From Vitis vinifera (taxonomy: Eukaryota; Streptophyta; Magnoliopsida; Vitales; Vitaceae), in assembly GCF_030704535.1 (NCBI RefSeq), contig NC_081822.1:4331001-4395000 (forward strand): a stretch of DNA of 64,000 bases. Reading direction: 5' to 3'. Both the position numbers and the translations under genes were made by a program. The stretch's first letter is position 1; each line of letters opens with the position of its first letter. The notes beneath the pieces are model-generated. The model ran no database searches and had not been told where the DNA came from. It saw only the letters and a program-made list of their open reading frames with translations. This document shows positions 25,791 through 37,703 of the stretch, piece after piece.

Positions 25791-27429
25791 TATTAAAAAA
25801 AATATTACTTATAATTATGATAATTTTTTTCATATCCTAATCATATTTTTATATTTAGATCATTCTCCATGAATTTGTCATTTTTTTATGAGCTCATAAA
25901 TAAAAACGTGGGAGAAGTTTCAAGTTATATAAAAAAGCGATGTTCAATTTCAAAATTTTATTTGAGAATCTAAAATTAGAAAAATTAAGATATTATAATT
26001 AAAGGCTAAGGTGATATAATCTAATTTTTTTATGTGTTTTTCTTCATTTTCTTTGTTTGATTTTTATATAATAGAAAACAATTTGCGCACACGCATAAGT
26101 GTCAAATACAATTTATTTATTTATTTATTTTTATACTTTCATGCAAGTATAAGACACTTGTTCTAACCGTATAAAGTCTATACAAGTGTGCGTACAAGAC
26201 ATTTGTGTTAATTATTTAGTGCATATAAAAAAGATAGTTTTCAAATTATATAAATATTCCATTTTTGCAATATATGTTTATAAAAAAACAACTTCAAATA
26301 TATATTTTTATAGTATAATATATTTTTTAGATTTCTTTATTTTTCATAACATGATAGAATTTTTTTTTCTTTTTAATGTGTTCATATTACCAAAAGATAT
26401 ATGAAATGTGTATATCTTATATCTTAATTTAAAATTAACAAATCTTATATATAAAGAATATAAAAAATATGGTGGATAATATAACTTATATATCCACTTA
26501 TCATATCTTATATTTGGTTAAACATAGAATAAATGATAAGATGATTTACTTTGTATCATCGCTAACCAAATATGAAATGAGATATGTCACTCTTTCTCTT
26601 ATTTTATCCCATGTTATATCTCATCAATCATCACTTATTCAATTCTATATTTGATTGAATATAAAATAAAATAAGTAATAAGATAATTTATCTTATACCA
26701 TTACCAATCAAACACGATAGATTAAGTTATTTCTAAAAGAAATTTTCATGCAATGTATTCAATCCAAGCATATGAAACTTCTGCCATAAAAATCATTTCT
26801 GAAAAATTTAGGATCATCTACTTACCTCCAACCATTGTATTTGAATTTTAGTTGGTGAAGTCTTTGATTTCCAAACTTTGAATTCTCTTATGAGATGGTG
26901 TATTGCTGAAGAAAATAGTTGAGAGACAAGTTCGGGACCAATACTATTCTATATATCTGTGGCTTCTCATCAAAACTATGTTTTCCCTGATTTGCCACCC
27001 ACTATGAGCAGTTTGTAAAACATGCTCCTTAACTGCAGGGAAATGAGATGGTTGGTGGAGGACGTGGTCAAAGTGTTGGACCACTTTAGAGGATGTGAAC
27101 GTGTGTGCGAACGTGTGTGCGAACGTGAAGCAGGTAACATTATCTCACTTGGTACATACCTTTAACCTAATGTCATATCTTAGTCTATCAATTATCTGCA
27201 TTAAGTAACAAATACATGAATCATGGCAATAAGTCTTCTTTATAACAAGTGTTACTTTCCATGTATTACAGTGTACTCATTTCTTAACATTATACTTTAT
27301 GTGACAATATTACTTAATGAATAAACCTTATGTTCATTCTTGGTCCAATGAAGTTAAATTTTCTCAAAATTAAATAAAAGTGCACATCAATATGAGAAAA
27401 CATCATAATAAGAGTTTGTATAATAGAAA
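24686..27429. other. AT-rich intergenic DNA left of the Copia remnant
   Basis: No gene. Holds the ATT/GTT microsatellite at 25571-25638, AT tracts, and a 12-bp tandem repeat GAACGTGTGTGC at 27097-27127 (two full copies and a partial). The part from about 27130 to 27429 probably belongs to the 3' end of the Copia element. Confidence 0.4.
25571..25638. repeat. compound (ATT)n(GTT)n microsatellite
   Basis: About 14 ATT units run straight into about 8 GTT units. A frame translating to poly-Ile/poly-Val across it is an artefact of the repeat. Confidence 0.95.
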
Positions 27430-27900
27430 CTACATAAGGGAACTAAGTCTCATGTTCACTACATGATTCTTGAATTTCAATGGTGGCATGCCCTTAGTCA
27501 AAGGATCAGCGATCATCAATTTAGTGTTAATGTGCTCAATAACCACTTTCTTTTCTTTAACACGTTCTCTTATGACTAGATACTTAATGTCGATGTATTT
27601 GCTTCGACTTCCACTTTTTTTGTTCTTCGCTATAAAAACTGCAGCTAAATTGTCGTAATATATACTCAATGGCCTAGATATTGAATCCATAACTCTAAGC
27701 TCGGAAATGAAACTCTTAAGTCATACACCATGTGAAGTAGCCTCAAAACAAGATATGAACTCAGCTTCCATAGTAGAAATAGCAGTTAAGGTATGCTTAA
27801 CGCTTCTCCAAGATATAGCTTGACCAACCAATATAAAAATGTATCCAAATGTTGATTTATGCGAATCAAAACAGCCAGCAAAGTCTAAATCTGAGTAACT
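27430..27900 (-). pseudogene. Copia RNase H remnant
   Basis: After a frameshift near 27905, a short frame gives STMEAEFISCFEATSHGV and then a TGA where Trp is usual. The last frame (27690-27430) reads IYYDNLAAVFIAKN, KYIDIKYLVIRERV and MIADPLTKGMPP, the C-terminal end of Copia RNase H. Confidence 0.9.
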
Positions 27901-28671
27901 AACAACCTCTAAATTGCTTGTCCGTCATGTACATAAGCTTGTAATCTTTAGTTCCTTGAAGATATCTCATCGCTTTCTTTGCAGTTTTCCAGTGGTCTAA
28001 ACCTGGGTTACTCTGATATCGTCCTAACATTCCAACAACAAATGTAATGTCAGGCCTTGTGTAGACCTGAGCATACATCAAACTTCCGACTTTAGAAGCA
28101 TATGGAATGTTCTTCATTTGTTCCATTTCAAGATCATTTTTCGAGCATTGGTTTAAATTGAACCTATCACCATTCACTATAGGGGAAACACTAGGTGAAC
28201 AATCCTTCATCTGAAATCTCTCTAAAACTTTATTGATATAGGTTTCCTGAGACAGACCTAAGATACCTTGAAATCTGTCTCTATGGATCTTAATGCCAAT
28301 GACATTAGATGTTCCACCCATATCCTTCACGTCAAAATTTTTAGAGAGGAATTGTTTCACCTCTTGAAAAGTAAGCCTTTATCATTGGTTGCAAGTAAGA
28401 TGTCATCTATATATAAAACAAGAAAACAAACTTTACTCTCACTGACCTTAAAGTATATGCATTGATCCATAACATTTTCTACAAAACCAAATGAAAAAAC
28501 TATGTTATGGAATTTTAAATACCATTGGCGGGATGCTTGTTTTAAACCGTATATGGATTTCTTAAGCTTACAAACCAATTGCTCACCATCACTAGAGGGG
28601 AATCCTTCAGGTTGTTTCATGTAAACCTCCTCCTCTAGTTTTCCATTAAGAAATGCAGTTTTCACATCCAT
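27899..28671 (-). pseudogene. Copia reverse transcriptase (RVT_2) remnant
   Basis: The frame 28671-28357 starts [20 protein letters not shown] and carries the polymerase motif LYIDDILLA. After a frameshift at about 28360, the frame 28360-27899 continues with KQFLSKNFDVKDMG, YASKVGSLMYAQ and RPDITFVVGMLGRYQ. The catalytic YIDD is intact but the frame is not. Confidence 0.92.
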
Positions 28672-29014
28672 TTGTTACAATTCTAAATCAAAGTGGGCTA
28701 CTAATGCCAATATAATGCATAAGGAATCTTTCTTAGATACAGGAGAAAAGGTTTCCATGTAATCGATTCCTTTTTTTTTTAGTGAACTCCTTTGCAACAA
28801 GTCTGGCCTTGTATCTCTCAATGTTGCCTAATGAGTCTTTCTTTGTCTTAAAAACCCATTTACAACCAATGGCTTTTGCTCCATTAGGCAACTCAACAAG
28901 GTCCTAAACATCGTTGCACCTCATGGATCTCATCTCATCCTTCATGGAATTGTACCATAATTCTGATTTTTTGCAACTCATGGCTTGTGAAAAAAATTCG
29001 GGATCATTTCTAGT

Positions 29015-30391
29015 TCATATATTGTAGTCAGATTCTTGTAGATACACTACATAATTACTAGGAATTGTTAACCTTTTAGTTCGAGTAGACCTTCTTAAGG
29101 TTGCACCAATATCTTCTAAGGAAGTATGAGATTCAACTTGTTGTTCAAAAGTATCAGACAACTCCTGATCAACTTGATCTACTGGAATGTTGTCAACAAC
29201 TTGTGAAACTTTAATGACTAGTTGAACTTCAACGATTGTTCGTTTTACACCCATTTGAACTTGAAGGGTGTTATGAACAACAAATAATCTATCACTTGAA
29301 GTGGAAAGTGGAGACTCTGTATGATCGATATCAAAAACTGTGTTTTTGAACTGATCGCTCCCATTGACCAAGTCATATTCAAGAAATTTAGCATTTCTTG
29401 ATTCCACAATCCTAATGTTGTGAGATGGACAGTAAAATTTGTACCCCTTAGACTTTTCAACATATCCAATGAAATACCCACTAATAGTCATTGGGTCCAG
29501 TTTCTTCTCTTGTGGATTATAAATTATCACTTCAGACGAGCATCCCCAAACGCGCATATGTCGCAAACTCGATTTCCAACTTTTCCATAACTCAAATGGC
29601 GTCTTTGGGACAACCTTGGTTGGAACTTGGTTTAATACATACACTGCTGTCTTAAGTACTTCAGTCCACAAGAATTTAGGAAGTTTTAAGCTACTAAGCA
29701 TACTCCTCACCATGTCCAATAAAGTTCAATTTCTTCTTTCTGCTACACCGTTTTGGTTTGGAGAACCAGACATGGTGTATTGGGTAACAATCCCATGCTC
29801 TTGAAGAAACTTCACAAATGACCCAAGTACTTGTCCATCTTTCAAGTATCTACCATAATATTTTTCACATTTATCTGATCTCGCGATCTTAATTTGTTTA
29901 CCACATTGTTTCTCTACCTTTGCCTTGAAAACCTTAAAGGCATCGAATGCTTCATTTTTGTTATGAAGTATGTAGAGATACATGTATCGTGAGAAATTAT
30001 TTATGAAAGAGATGAAATATTTCTGACCATGAGAGTCCATGTCTAAACTACATATATCAGTATGTATGATCTCTAGTATGACAGAACTCCTAGTAGCACA
30101 TCTCTTTGACTTATTTGTTTGCTTTCCCTTAATACAGTCTACACCAGTTTCAAAGTCGGTAAAATTTAAAGTACAAAGTACCCCATCATTTACCAATCTT
30201 TTAATTCTATCTATGGAAATATAATATAATCTCCGATACCACAATGTAGAGGAATCCTCATTTACAACACATTTTTTAATGTCAATTTGGACATATAATG
30301 AATTATAAGTGGTATCATTTTGTAAGAATATGTGAATGTGTAGCAGATAACAATTTATTCTCTTATCTTGTTTTATATTATATCTGATCAC
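29015..30391 (-). pseudogene. Copia GAG-pre-integrase and integrase remnant
   Basis: Two consecutive frames split by one TGA. The first holds the pre-integrase segment (SSTLWYRRLYYIS; the usual zinc-binding GH is changed) and the rve core, with HTDICSLDM (first Asp), RSDKCEKYYG (second Asp, usually RSDRGGEY) and GVAERRN (catalytic Glu). The second holds the integrase C-terminal part, with [20 protein letters not shown] and [19 protein letters not shown], and the linker to RT. The stop is consistent with a CGA-to-TGA change. Confidence 0.9.
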
Positions 30392-32666
30392 TTAATCAAG
30401 ATCAAACGGTGAATATTATGAACGTTATATGTACTTCAATTATATTTTCTTTTTATTCAATTTCCAACTTTACATTATGTGACAACCATTAAGGGTTACA
30501 TTAGGTGACAACCACTAAAGGTTGCTTGAGCATTATAGTTGTTGTACATCCTTCACCCCAATCGTATAACCATTGTCAGTTTATGGGCTTAATTTTTCTA
30601 CATTTATATCCTTTTGACCCATTTTTAGGATTTGCTATCATTAAAAGTACAATTCTCCAACCTTTTTACATGTCTTCACCCACCTTTATTTGACTAGTTT
30701 AGTAAGTTTAATTAGACTAGCCGTTCAACCACCTATGTTATCTAATACCATATTAATGCATCATCAAACAATGATTATGAGATTCAGGATTTGGTATAAT
30801 ACTTCGTGCACTTTATAATTATGAAGGTGAAACCAATCATATTTAAAGCATATCTTATTATATTAAGCATTACAATCATCATTTTGGATGTCACTTTAGA
30901 AAAAGACAATAATCCCATAAGCATACGCTTCATTCTCTTCAATCTCTCATAGGATGATATTGTATCACTTGATTAAAACAATCCTATACCAATAAACTTA
31001 AAATTTAATAAATATTTATAATTTTTATTATATAAAAAATAATTATATGGTAAATATAAAACACATAGATATTTGTTACTATTTTCTCTTTTTTTGTAAT
31101 TTAAAAAAAAATGGTTGAAACATTTTGAAATATAAGAATTATAAGAAAACACTTCTTATTCGGTTTCCAGTTGAAAAAAGTGTCTTAATTTTTTATTACA
31201 TCTCTTAGCAAATCTTGGACGGGACAACTCCAGCACGTGTACAACACGAGGAATTAATCATTCTTCATTTACATATGATGAATATCAATAGATACAAAAC
31301 CATCTTCATTTTCGAAGTACTTTCGTGACTGATGGGTCAGGTTGGTTGGAATATTATGGGTCACTTTATCATCTCAAACTCAACATTTCTGAAACTGGCT
31401 AATGCCTTGAAGCTGAGGGTGCAAAAGTCGAAGCAAATAATAGCAAATCTTCCCTCTTATGAGTCATAAATTCCCGTAGGGACTCAATTTTACCTCTTAA
31501 TGCATCATACATAGGGTTACAGCCCCACCTCACAATCATTGTTAAGAGTCAAGTGACACTATAGAGCACATGGCATGGGTTTAGAGATTCCAATTTCATA
31601 TTCCACAAATGTAAAAGACAAAAGTTCATATGGTATAAACAAATTTTAAACTCAAGGGTCAAAGTCATTTTTTATAACGTCACACATTTAAAATTAGAGC
31701 CCGAATAATTTTCTAATGATGAACCCCACTTGTTTAGAATTTATGAAATATTAAACTCGTTGGCGTTCTGAACCTTGAGAGACTGGCCGTTGAAGCACAG
31801 TAAAAAAAATCAAAAAATCAAAAAATCAGGGAGAATGGAAGGTGACACTGCCACGTGCCCAGCCGCCCAGCTACCAAGCTTTTATCCTGCTTTGCTGGCT
31901 TGGTAATGGATGTTTCTTTACTTTGATTGCCAGCTAATGACAGTCACGTAACAACTCACCATCGTTAAAGTCTCCTCTTTCCCCTAATCATTTTCTTTAA
32001 TAGTGACAAGGCTAATAAGTATATGATGGTTTGGAATTCTCATTTTACCATTTTAAAATACCGATTATGAAGATATTAATGTTTTAAGCTATTACTATAT
32101 TTATTTATTTTTTTCTTTAATATCCAAAGATAAGTAAATTTTTTAGAAATATATATATTTTATGGTAAAAAATTTTATTTATTACCTTTAAATTATGTTT
32201 GACTAGAAAATAAGATAGGATGTATATATTTATTATCTATGAAATATGTATGTCAAATATCTTAATTTAGAATTAACATATTTCATATACAGAAAAAACA
32301 TAAAAGAAAAATGAGATAATATATTTTACTATTTATCTTATTTAATATTTACTTAAATATAAAATATAATAAATAAAATAAGTTATTTTATTTCATCAAA
32401 AAATATATATATATGAGGTCAACACAGCGTAGCAATTGGTTTGGTTTGGTCAGACGAGGTGCAACCTACAATTCAACAGTTTTTTTGAGTCATATAAAAT
32501 TGGAAAGAGCCGGATGATTTGTGATCAGATAGATTTTAGTCATCCGTTCATGCTTTGTATGGCATACAAAACAAAACTAGGGTCATGACGCCCTTGCTAC
32601 TCGGAAGACAGTAGTAAGTCCCGTTTGGACTGCGAGAGAGTGAAAGAAGGGAGAAGAGGAGACAAG
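30392..32666. other. intergenic DNA and upstream region of the STP gene
   Basis: The part from 30392 to about 30800 probably belongs to the retroelement (26-bp repeat, leader-like sequence). The rest is AT-rich without a coding frame. Immediately upstream of the transporter a TA-rich stretch (32402-32414) could act as a TATA region, but it lies about 255 bases before the ATG. Confidence 0.4.
30470..30521. repeat. 26-bp tandem duplication near the Copia 5' side
   Basis: TTACATTATGTGACAACC.. (30470-30495) is repeated as TTACATTAGGTGACAACC.. (30496-30521). Probably part of LTR or leader sequence of the neighbouring retroelement. Confidence 0.7.
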
Positions 32667-35600
32667 ATGGCAGTGGGGGGTTTCGCCGTTGACGACAATT
32701 CCAGGGCCTTCAGTGGCAAGGTAACAGCGTCGGTGGTGATCACCTGCATCGTTGCCGCATCTGGTGGCCTTATTTTTGGGTATGACATCGGAATTTCAGG
32801 TGAATACCGTTTCTTCTCCTTTCTTTCAATTTTTGGTAAATGCTTCGTCTCGAGTTTTTGTGTCCATCGGAAGCCTCCATCTTTAGTTTGGACAAGATCC
32901 ACGCTCTGCATTTATTTTCTGTTGCAGTTACTGAAATAAACGTTTTCGAAGTCTTACTGTGATCAAATTTTCGTTTCCGGTTCAACTTGAATTCTGCTTA
33001 CTTAAATATTCCCAGGTCTTTATCTGGACCAGCATATGGTCACTGCTTCACTAATTCCGAGAGTTTTGATTAATTAGCTCATCGATGAATTTGAATTATT
33101 AATTTCAATCCTAAATTTTGATCAAACATAATTTGTTGACAACCTTTTAAAACGTTTTCCGAACTTATATTTTCTTAGAATTTTGACCTTAAACAGGCCC
33201 AGGGGGTTTCCAAAATTTCAAGCTATAATGGCCATAGACAGAATGATTGAGATTTCTGGGGAAAAAGATCCAAATTTTAGGTGGGGGTGGGATCTATTGA
33301 GTGTTGACCAGTAGAGAAGATAATGCCCTTCATCATACCCGTGCCATCAATGAAAGGGATTGTGCGCCACTTGCTTTTGTCACTTTTTAGCTATCTATAC
33401 CAACTTCCAAATTTCATCGCCATTTTTCAAACAATTAACGTGGAAATATGGCAATACTTTCATTTCATACGCTCTCTTTGACGAGAGATTGACCCCATAA
33501 CCAGACAGCATGTGGAAGTAACGCCAATATTTTCCATTTCTTTCTCATACTAGCTCTAGATGCGCAATTCCGTCTTTGTGGTTGTTGCCTGGGTAGTTGT
33601 GGCCTGTGTGTGCAGATCCGGTGAACAGCTACCAGCTGCATAAAAATGACCTTTCGGGATGTGAATAGTTTAACTTTTGATAGGAAGAACTTTCCTATAG
33701 ATATGATCTTGAATTTTTACTCTTTCCCTGTTAAGTAAGCTAAAAAGGACAAAAAGGAGGCTTGAACGACTTTTGAAAACTATTTTATTGATATTTTTTA
33801 GAACGAAAGCCTACCTTCAAATATTCTTAATTTATTTCCTATAATTTTAGATATATTTTAAAAAATAGCATCAATATCAAGTTTCCTATTTTTAATCATT
33901 TTTTATATTTGTGTGATTATTTTTTGAAAAAGGCTTAAAAAACAAATAAAAATAGTAAAAAATTTAAAAAAATTAAATAGAAAACTATTTTTTAATCAAA
34001 ATTGGTGTTTTCTTTTTCTTTTTCTTAAAATCCAAAAAAAACTTTTATGAAAAAAACAAGTAGTAAGGAGAAATTTCTCATGATGACCTAGTCTTTGTTC
34101 GTATCACTTTCATAGCTGAAACTTATTTATCTAAACTGTATTCATGATAGCAATATTGTGGGTCACAAATTTTTTAATTTAAGCGGTAATTTTTACTATT
34201 TTTTCCAAGTTGCTCCATTGTTTATTTTATATTTTAATTGCAAATTAATTGTCTATTTGCTGTATGCCATGCATGATGGGGAATCATCCATTAGAATATT
34301 TATTTTTCATAACCTCCTTGCTAACTAAACTATCATGCACAATTGTCACCCACATGCCAAGTGATGTTAAGACTTTACCTAACACCCAAACAAGCCATTC
34401 AACTCCAATTGCTGATGCCATCCTCTACCCTTTATTTTTAAATAACGCACACAAGATTTCTGACTTTCGAAATTATTTTATATTTTGGTTTTCTTTATTT
34501 GTGGTCTATTCCATTTACGTCAGACAAAGTTCAATTCGTTTGTGCTTTCAGTGAGAAATATATGATTTGAATTAATAGAGAAAAAGTGAATAAATTTGTC
34601 ACCGGTATTAAATTGTAAGGAAATTTTTTTAATAAATTGCAGGAGGTGTAACAACGATGCAACCCTTTCTTAAGAAATTCTTCCCGGTGGTACTGAGGAA
34701 AGCGGCGGACGCCAAGACCAACATATACTGTGTGTATGACAGCCACGTCTTAACAGCATTCACATCCTCACTGTACATAGCGGGGTTAGCAGCGTCCCTG
34801 GTGGCTAGTCGCCTCACCAGAGCAGTGGGACGTAGAAACACAATGATAATTGGTGGTTTGACTTTCCTGATTGGCGCTGCTCTCAATGGTGGGGCCGAAA
34901 ATGTTGCCATGCTCATCTTGGGCCGTATATTGCTGGGATTTGGTGTTGGTTTCACTAACCAGGTATTTGGATGCTCTTCACTGCCGTTCATTCCTGTTTT
35001 CTTTACAACAATCGCCACCATTTATAGAGTTGCCCAACTTCTCTGCCTAATTATATACACGTATACTCTAATAGTAACTTACGAAAATTTCAACATTACC
35101 CTTCAACTTTTCCCTCTTTTTCATAACTTCTTGTAACATCTCAAAAATTAAGAAAAAAAATATATATGTATAATAAAAAAATTGACATGTGACACTCATC
35201 CATGCCACATGATTTTTTTTTTAATAAAAAATTTATATAAAAATAAATGCATATTAAATAAATTTAATTTTTACTTATGGATTTCACCGTGATTTTTAAT
35301 TAAAGAAGATAAAATTTTGGAAAAGAGAATACTATTCTTTCATAAAAGACTTCTAATAAGTTAGAAGGATGTATCACTCTTTTTTTATGGTACTTCTAAT
35401 CACTATAGTGTTATTTTTTTCATTTTCAATGTTGTGTCGTTCTGTACATAATTTCAGCATGTAAATATTTTATTTTTTATTTAAAAATTAATATAAATGA
35501 TTAAATATTTTTTTAATAAAAATTATATTATATTTTTTATTTAATATAAATAAATTTTAAAAATTTTGATAAAGAAAAATGTTAAAATCATAACCAAGTG

Positions 35601-37703
35601 TTTATTTTCTTTAATTAAAAATATTAAGCATTTTAACAAAGAAAAATGTCAAAGTTAAAATCATATTTATCGACTCTAATTTTTCACATGAAAAATTAAT
35701 TTTTTTTTAAAATATGAGTAATAAAATAATAGACAATATAATAAGATTTATAAAATATATAAATATTTTTTTAGTAGAAATATAGAAAATCTTATATCCT
35801 AAATCTCTAAATTTGTTTATTAAGTATTTATTTTTATATTAAATTTTTTATCATTAATTATTTTATATTTAGAATGTTCATAAATAATTAAAATCAATAA
35901 ATATGAAAAGATGAAATTAAAAAAAAATGAAATAAAAAAGATTTTATAAAAGCAACACATTAAAAAAAAGAAAAAAAGGTGAAGACATCCTAGAGGAGAA
36001 AAAAGGAAAAAAGAAAAATGATGTGGAACGGTTGATTGTATTATGTTAATTTTTTCTTTTTTAAATAACCATGATGAGTTTTGACTTGTCATGCCAAAAA
36101 AAAAAAAAAAAAGGTGGTGGTTGGAGGGTTAGAGGGTAATGTCCGTGTGTTGATAATTTTCATTATTAGAATGCATATTTTGAAAATTATTTTCTTTTGA
36201 AGGTGAAATTGTAAAAACTTTGAACATCTCGACAGAATTCTCCCTATATTTTCAGAGAAAAGTAATACTTAGAAGAAGAGTATATGAAACATCTTCTTAA
36301 TTTTAATTTATTCTTCTAAGCAATATATCTTACCCTTGAGTCTTGATTCGTTAGGTTGTAATTATTGGTCTATAATGGCAGCATACGTTCCACTGATTTG
36401 TGTTTTGAAGGGCTTAAGAAGTTGAAAACCAAATTTATTTCTTTTGTTTTTGGCCTTTTCGGCCTTGTTACCTGATAAAATGTGGTACCGTGAAGGCAAC
36501 CCCTATCTACCTCTCGGAGATGGCGCCACCGAAATGGCGCGGTGCTTTCGGCACAAGTTTTCAATTCTTCATAGGCATAGGGGTGGTGGTAGCCAATTGC
36601 CTAAATTATGGCACCGCTAAGATCAGCTGGGGGTGGCGCCTCTCCCTCGGCCTTGCGATTGTGCCCTCGGTAATCATGACTGTGGGTGCACTACTTATCT
36701 CAGACACCCCAAGTAGCCTTGTGGAACGTGGGAAGGTGGCCCAAGCTCGCGACTCTCTCCGTAAAGCCCGAGGAAAAGACATCGACATCGAACCTGAGCT
36801 GGCTGAGCTAGTGAAGACGAGCGAAGCAGTCAAAGCTGCAAATGAAGAGCCGTTCGTTACTATATTCGAAAGGCAGTATCGGCCGCACCTAGTGATGGCC
36901 TTTGCCATTCCTTTCTTTCAGCAGCTCACTGGGATTAACATCATCGCCTTCTACGCGCCGGTCCTCTTTCAATCTGTGGGATTTGGAAGCGACTCGGCTC
37001 TGATAGCCTCCATAATACTGGGATGTGTGAACCTTTTGTCCATCATTGTGTCTACATTTATAGTTGATCGATATGGCAGAAGAATTCTGTTCCTGGAGGG
37101 TGGAACTCAGATGATCATCGGTCAGGTATGCTGTAACCTCTCTGCACTGCATCCCATTCCATTATTTTCTTGGAATATACACATCACATGCACTACGTTC
37201 TCAAGCTCCGACTTGAAATTCCGAGGAATTCTGATCTGAACTTGAAACTGAATTTTGTTTTTTGTCATGGCATTTGAGTGAAGGTGGCGGTGGCGTGTGT
37301 GCTAGCAGTAACTACGGGCGTTTCGGGAACAAAGGACATACCCAGGGGGTACGCGGTGTTGGTACTGGTACTTATGTGCATCTATGCAGCTGGTTTTGGT
37401 TGGTCATGGGGTCCTCTGAGCTGGCTCATTCCCAGTGAGATTTTTCCTATGAAAATCCGCACAACCGGCCAAGCTATAAGCGTTGCCGTCAACTTCGCAA
37501 CAACCTTCGTGCTAGCCCAGACATTCTTGACCATGCTGTGCCACTTTAAATACGGCACTTTCCTCTTCTATGCCGGTTGGCTCATTGCAATGACCCTTTT
37601 CGTAATACTTTTCGTGCCGGAGACCAAAGGTATTCCTCTAGAATCCATGTATCAAGTTTGGGAGAGGCATTGGTTCTGGCGGAGGTTTGTTTCTCTGCCA
37701 TAG
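32667..37703 (+). CDS. STP5: hexose/H+ symporter, sugar transport protein STP5-like
   Basis: Four exons: 32667-32799, 34643-34962, 36496-37125, 37284-37703, giving 500 aa. A 12-helix major-facilitator sugar porter of the plasma membrane that brings monosaccharides in with protons. Visible signatures are [13 protein letters not shown] (Asp40, the proton donor position in STPs), AGRRNTM-type GRR loops (VGRRNTM, DRYGRR), [17 protein letters not shown] and PETKG. The lid Cys (NIYCVYD) and its partner (LCHFKYG), which form the STP lid disulfide, are both present. The usual PETPxSL is DTPSSL, as in Arabidopsis STP5, which this protein resembles best. Exons 3 and 4 are markedly GC-richer than the introns. 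Confidence 0.95.

Larger units (their letters stand above)
27430..30391 (-). mobile_element. degenerate Copia (Ty1-type) retrotransposon, pol only
   Basis: On the minus strand the order is GAG-pre-integrase, integrase core, linker, reverse transcriptase, RNase H, the Copia order. gag, the protease and a clear 5' LTR with PBS are missing. The frame is broken by frameshifts (about 28360 and 27905) and stops (29726-29728 TGA in AERRN(R)TL; a TAA just before MDVKTAF at about 28675; a TGA after CFEATSHGV at about 27722). Nothing intact can be expressed; it is a dead copy that could be mobilised, if at all, only in trans. The closest named group I can suggest is the Tnt1-like/Retrofit Copia lineages. 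Confidence 0.93.
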
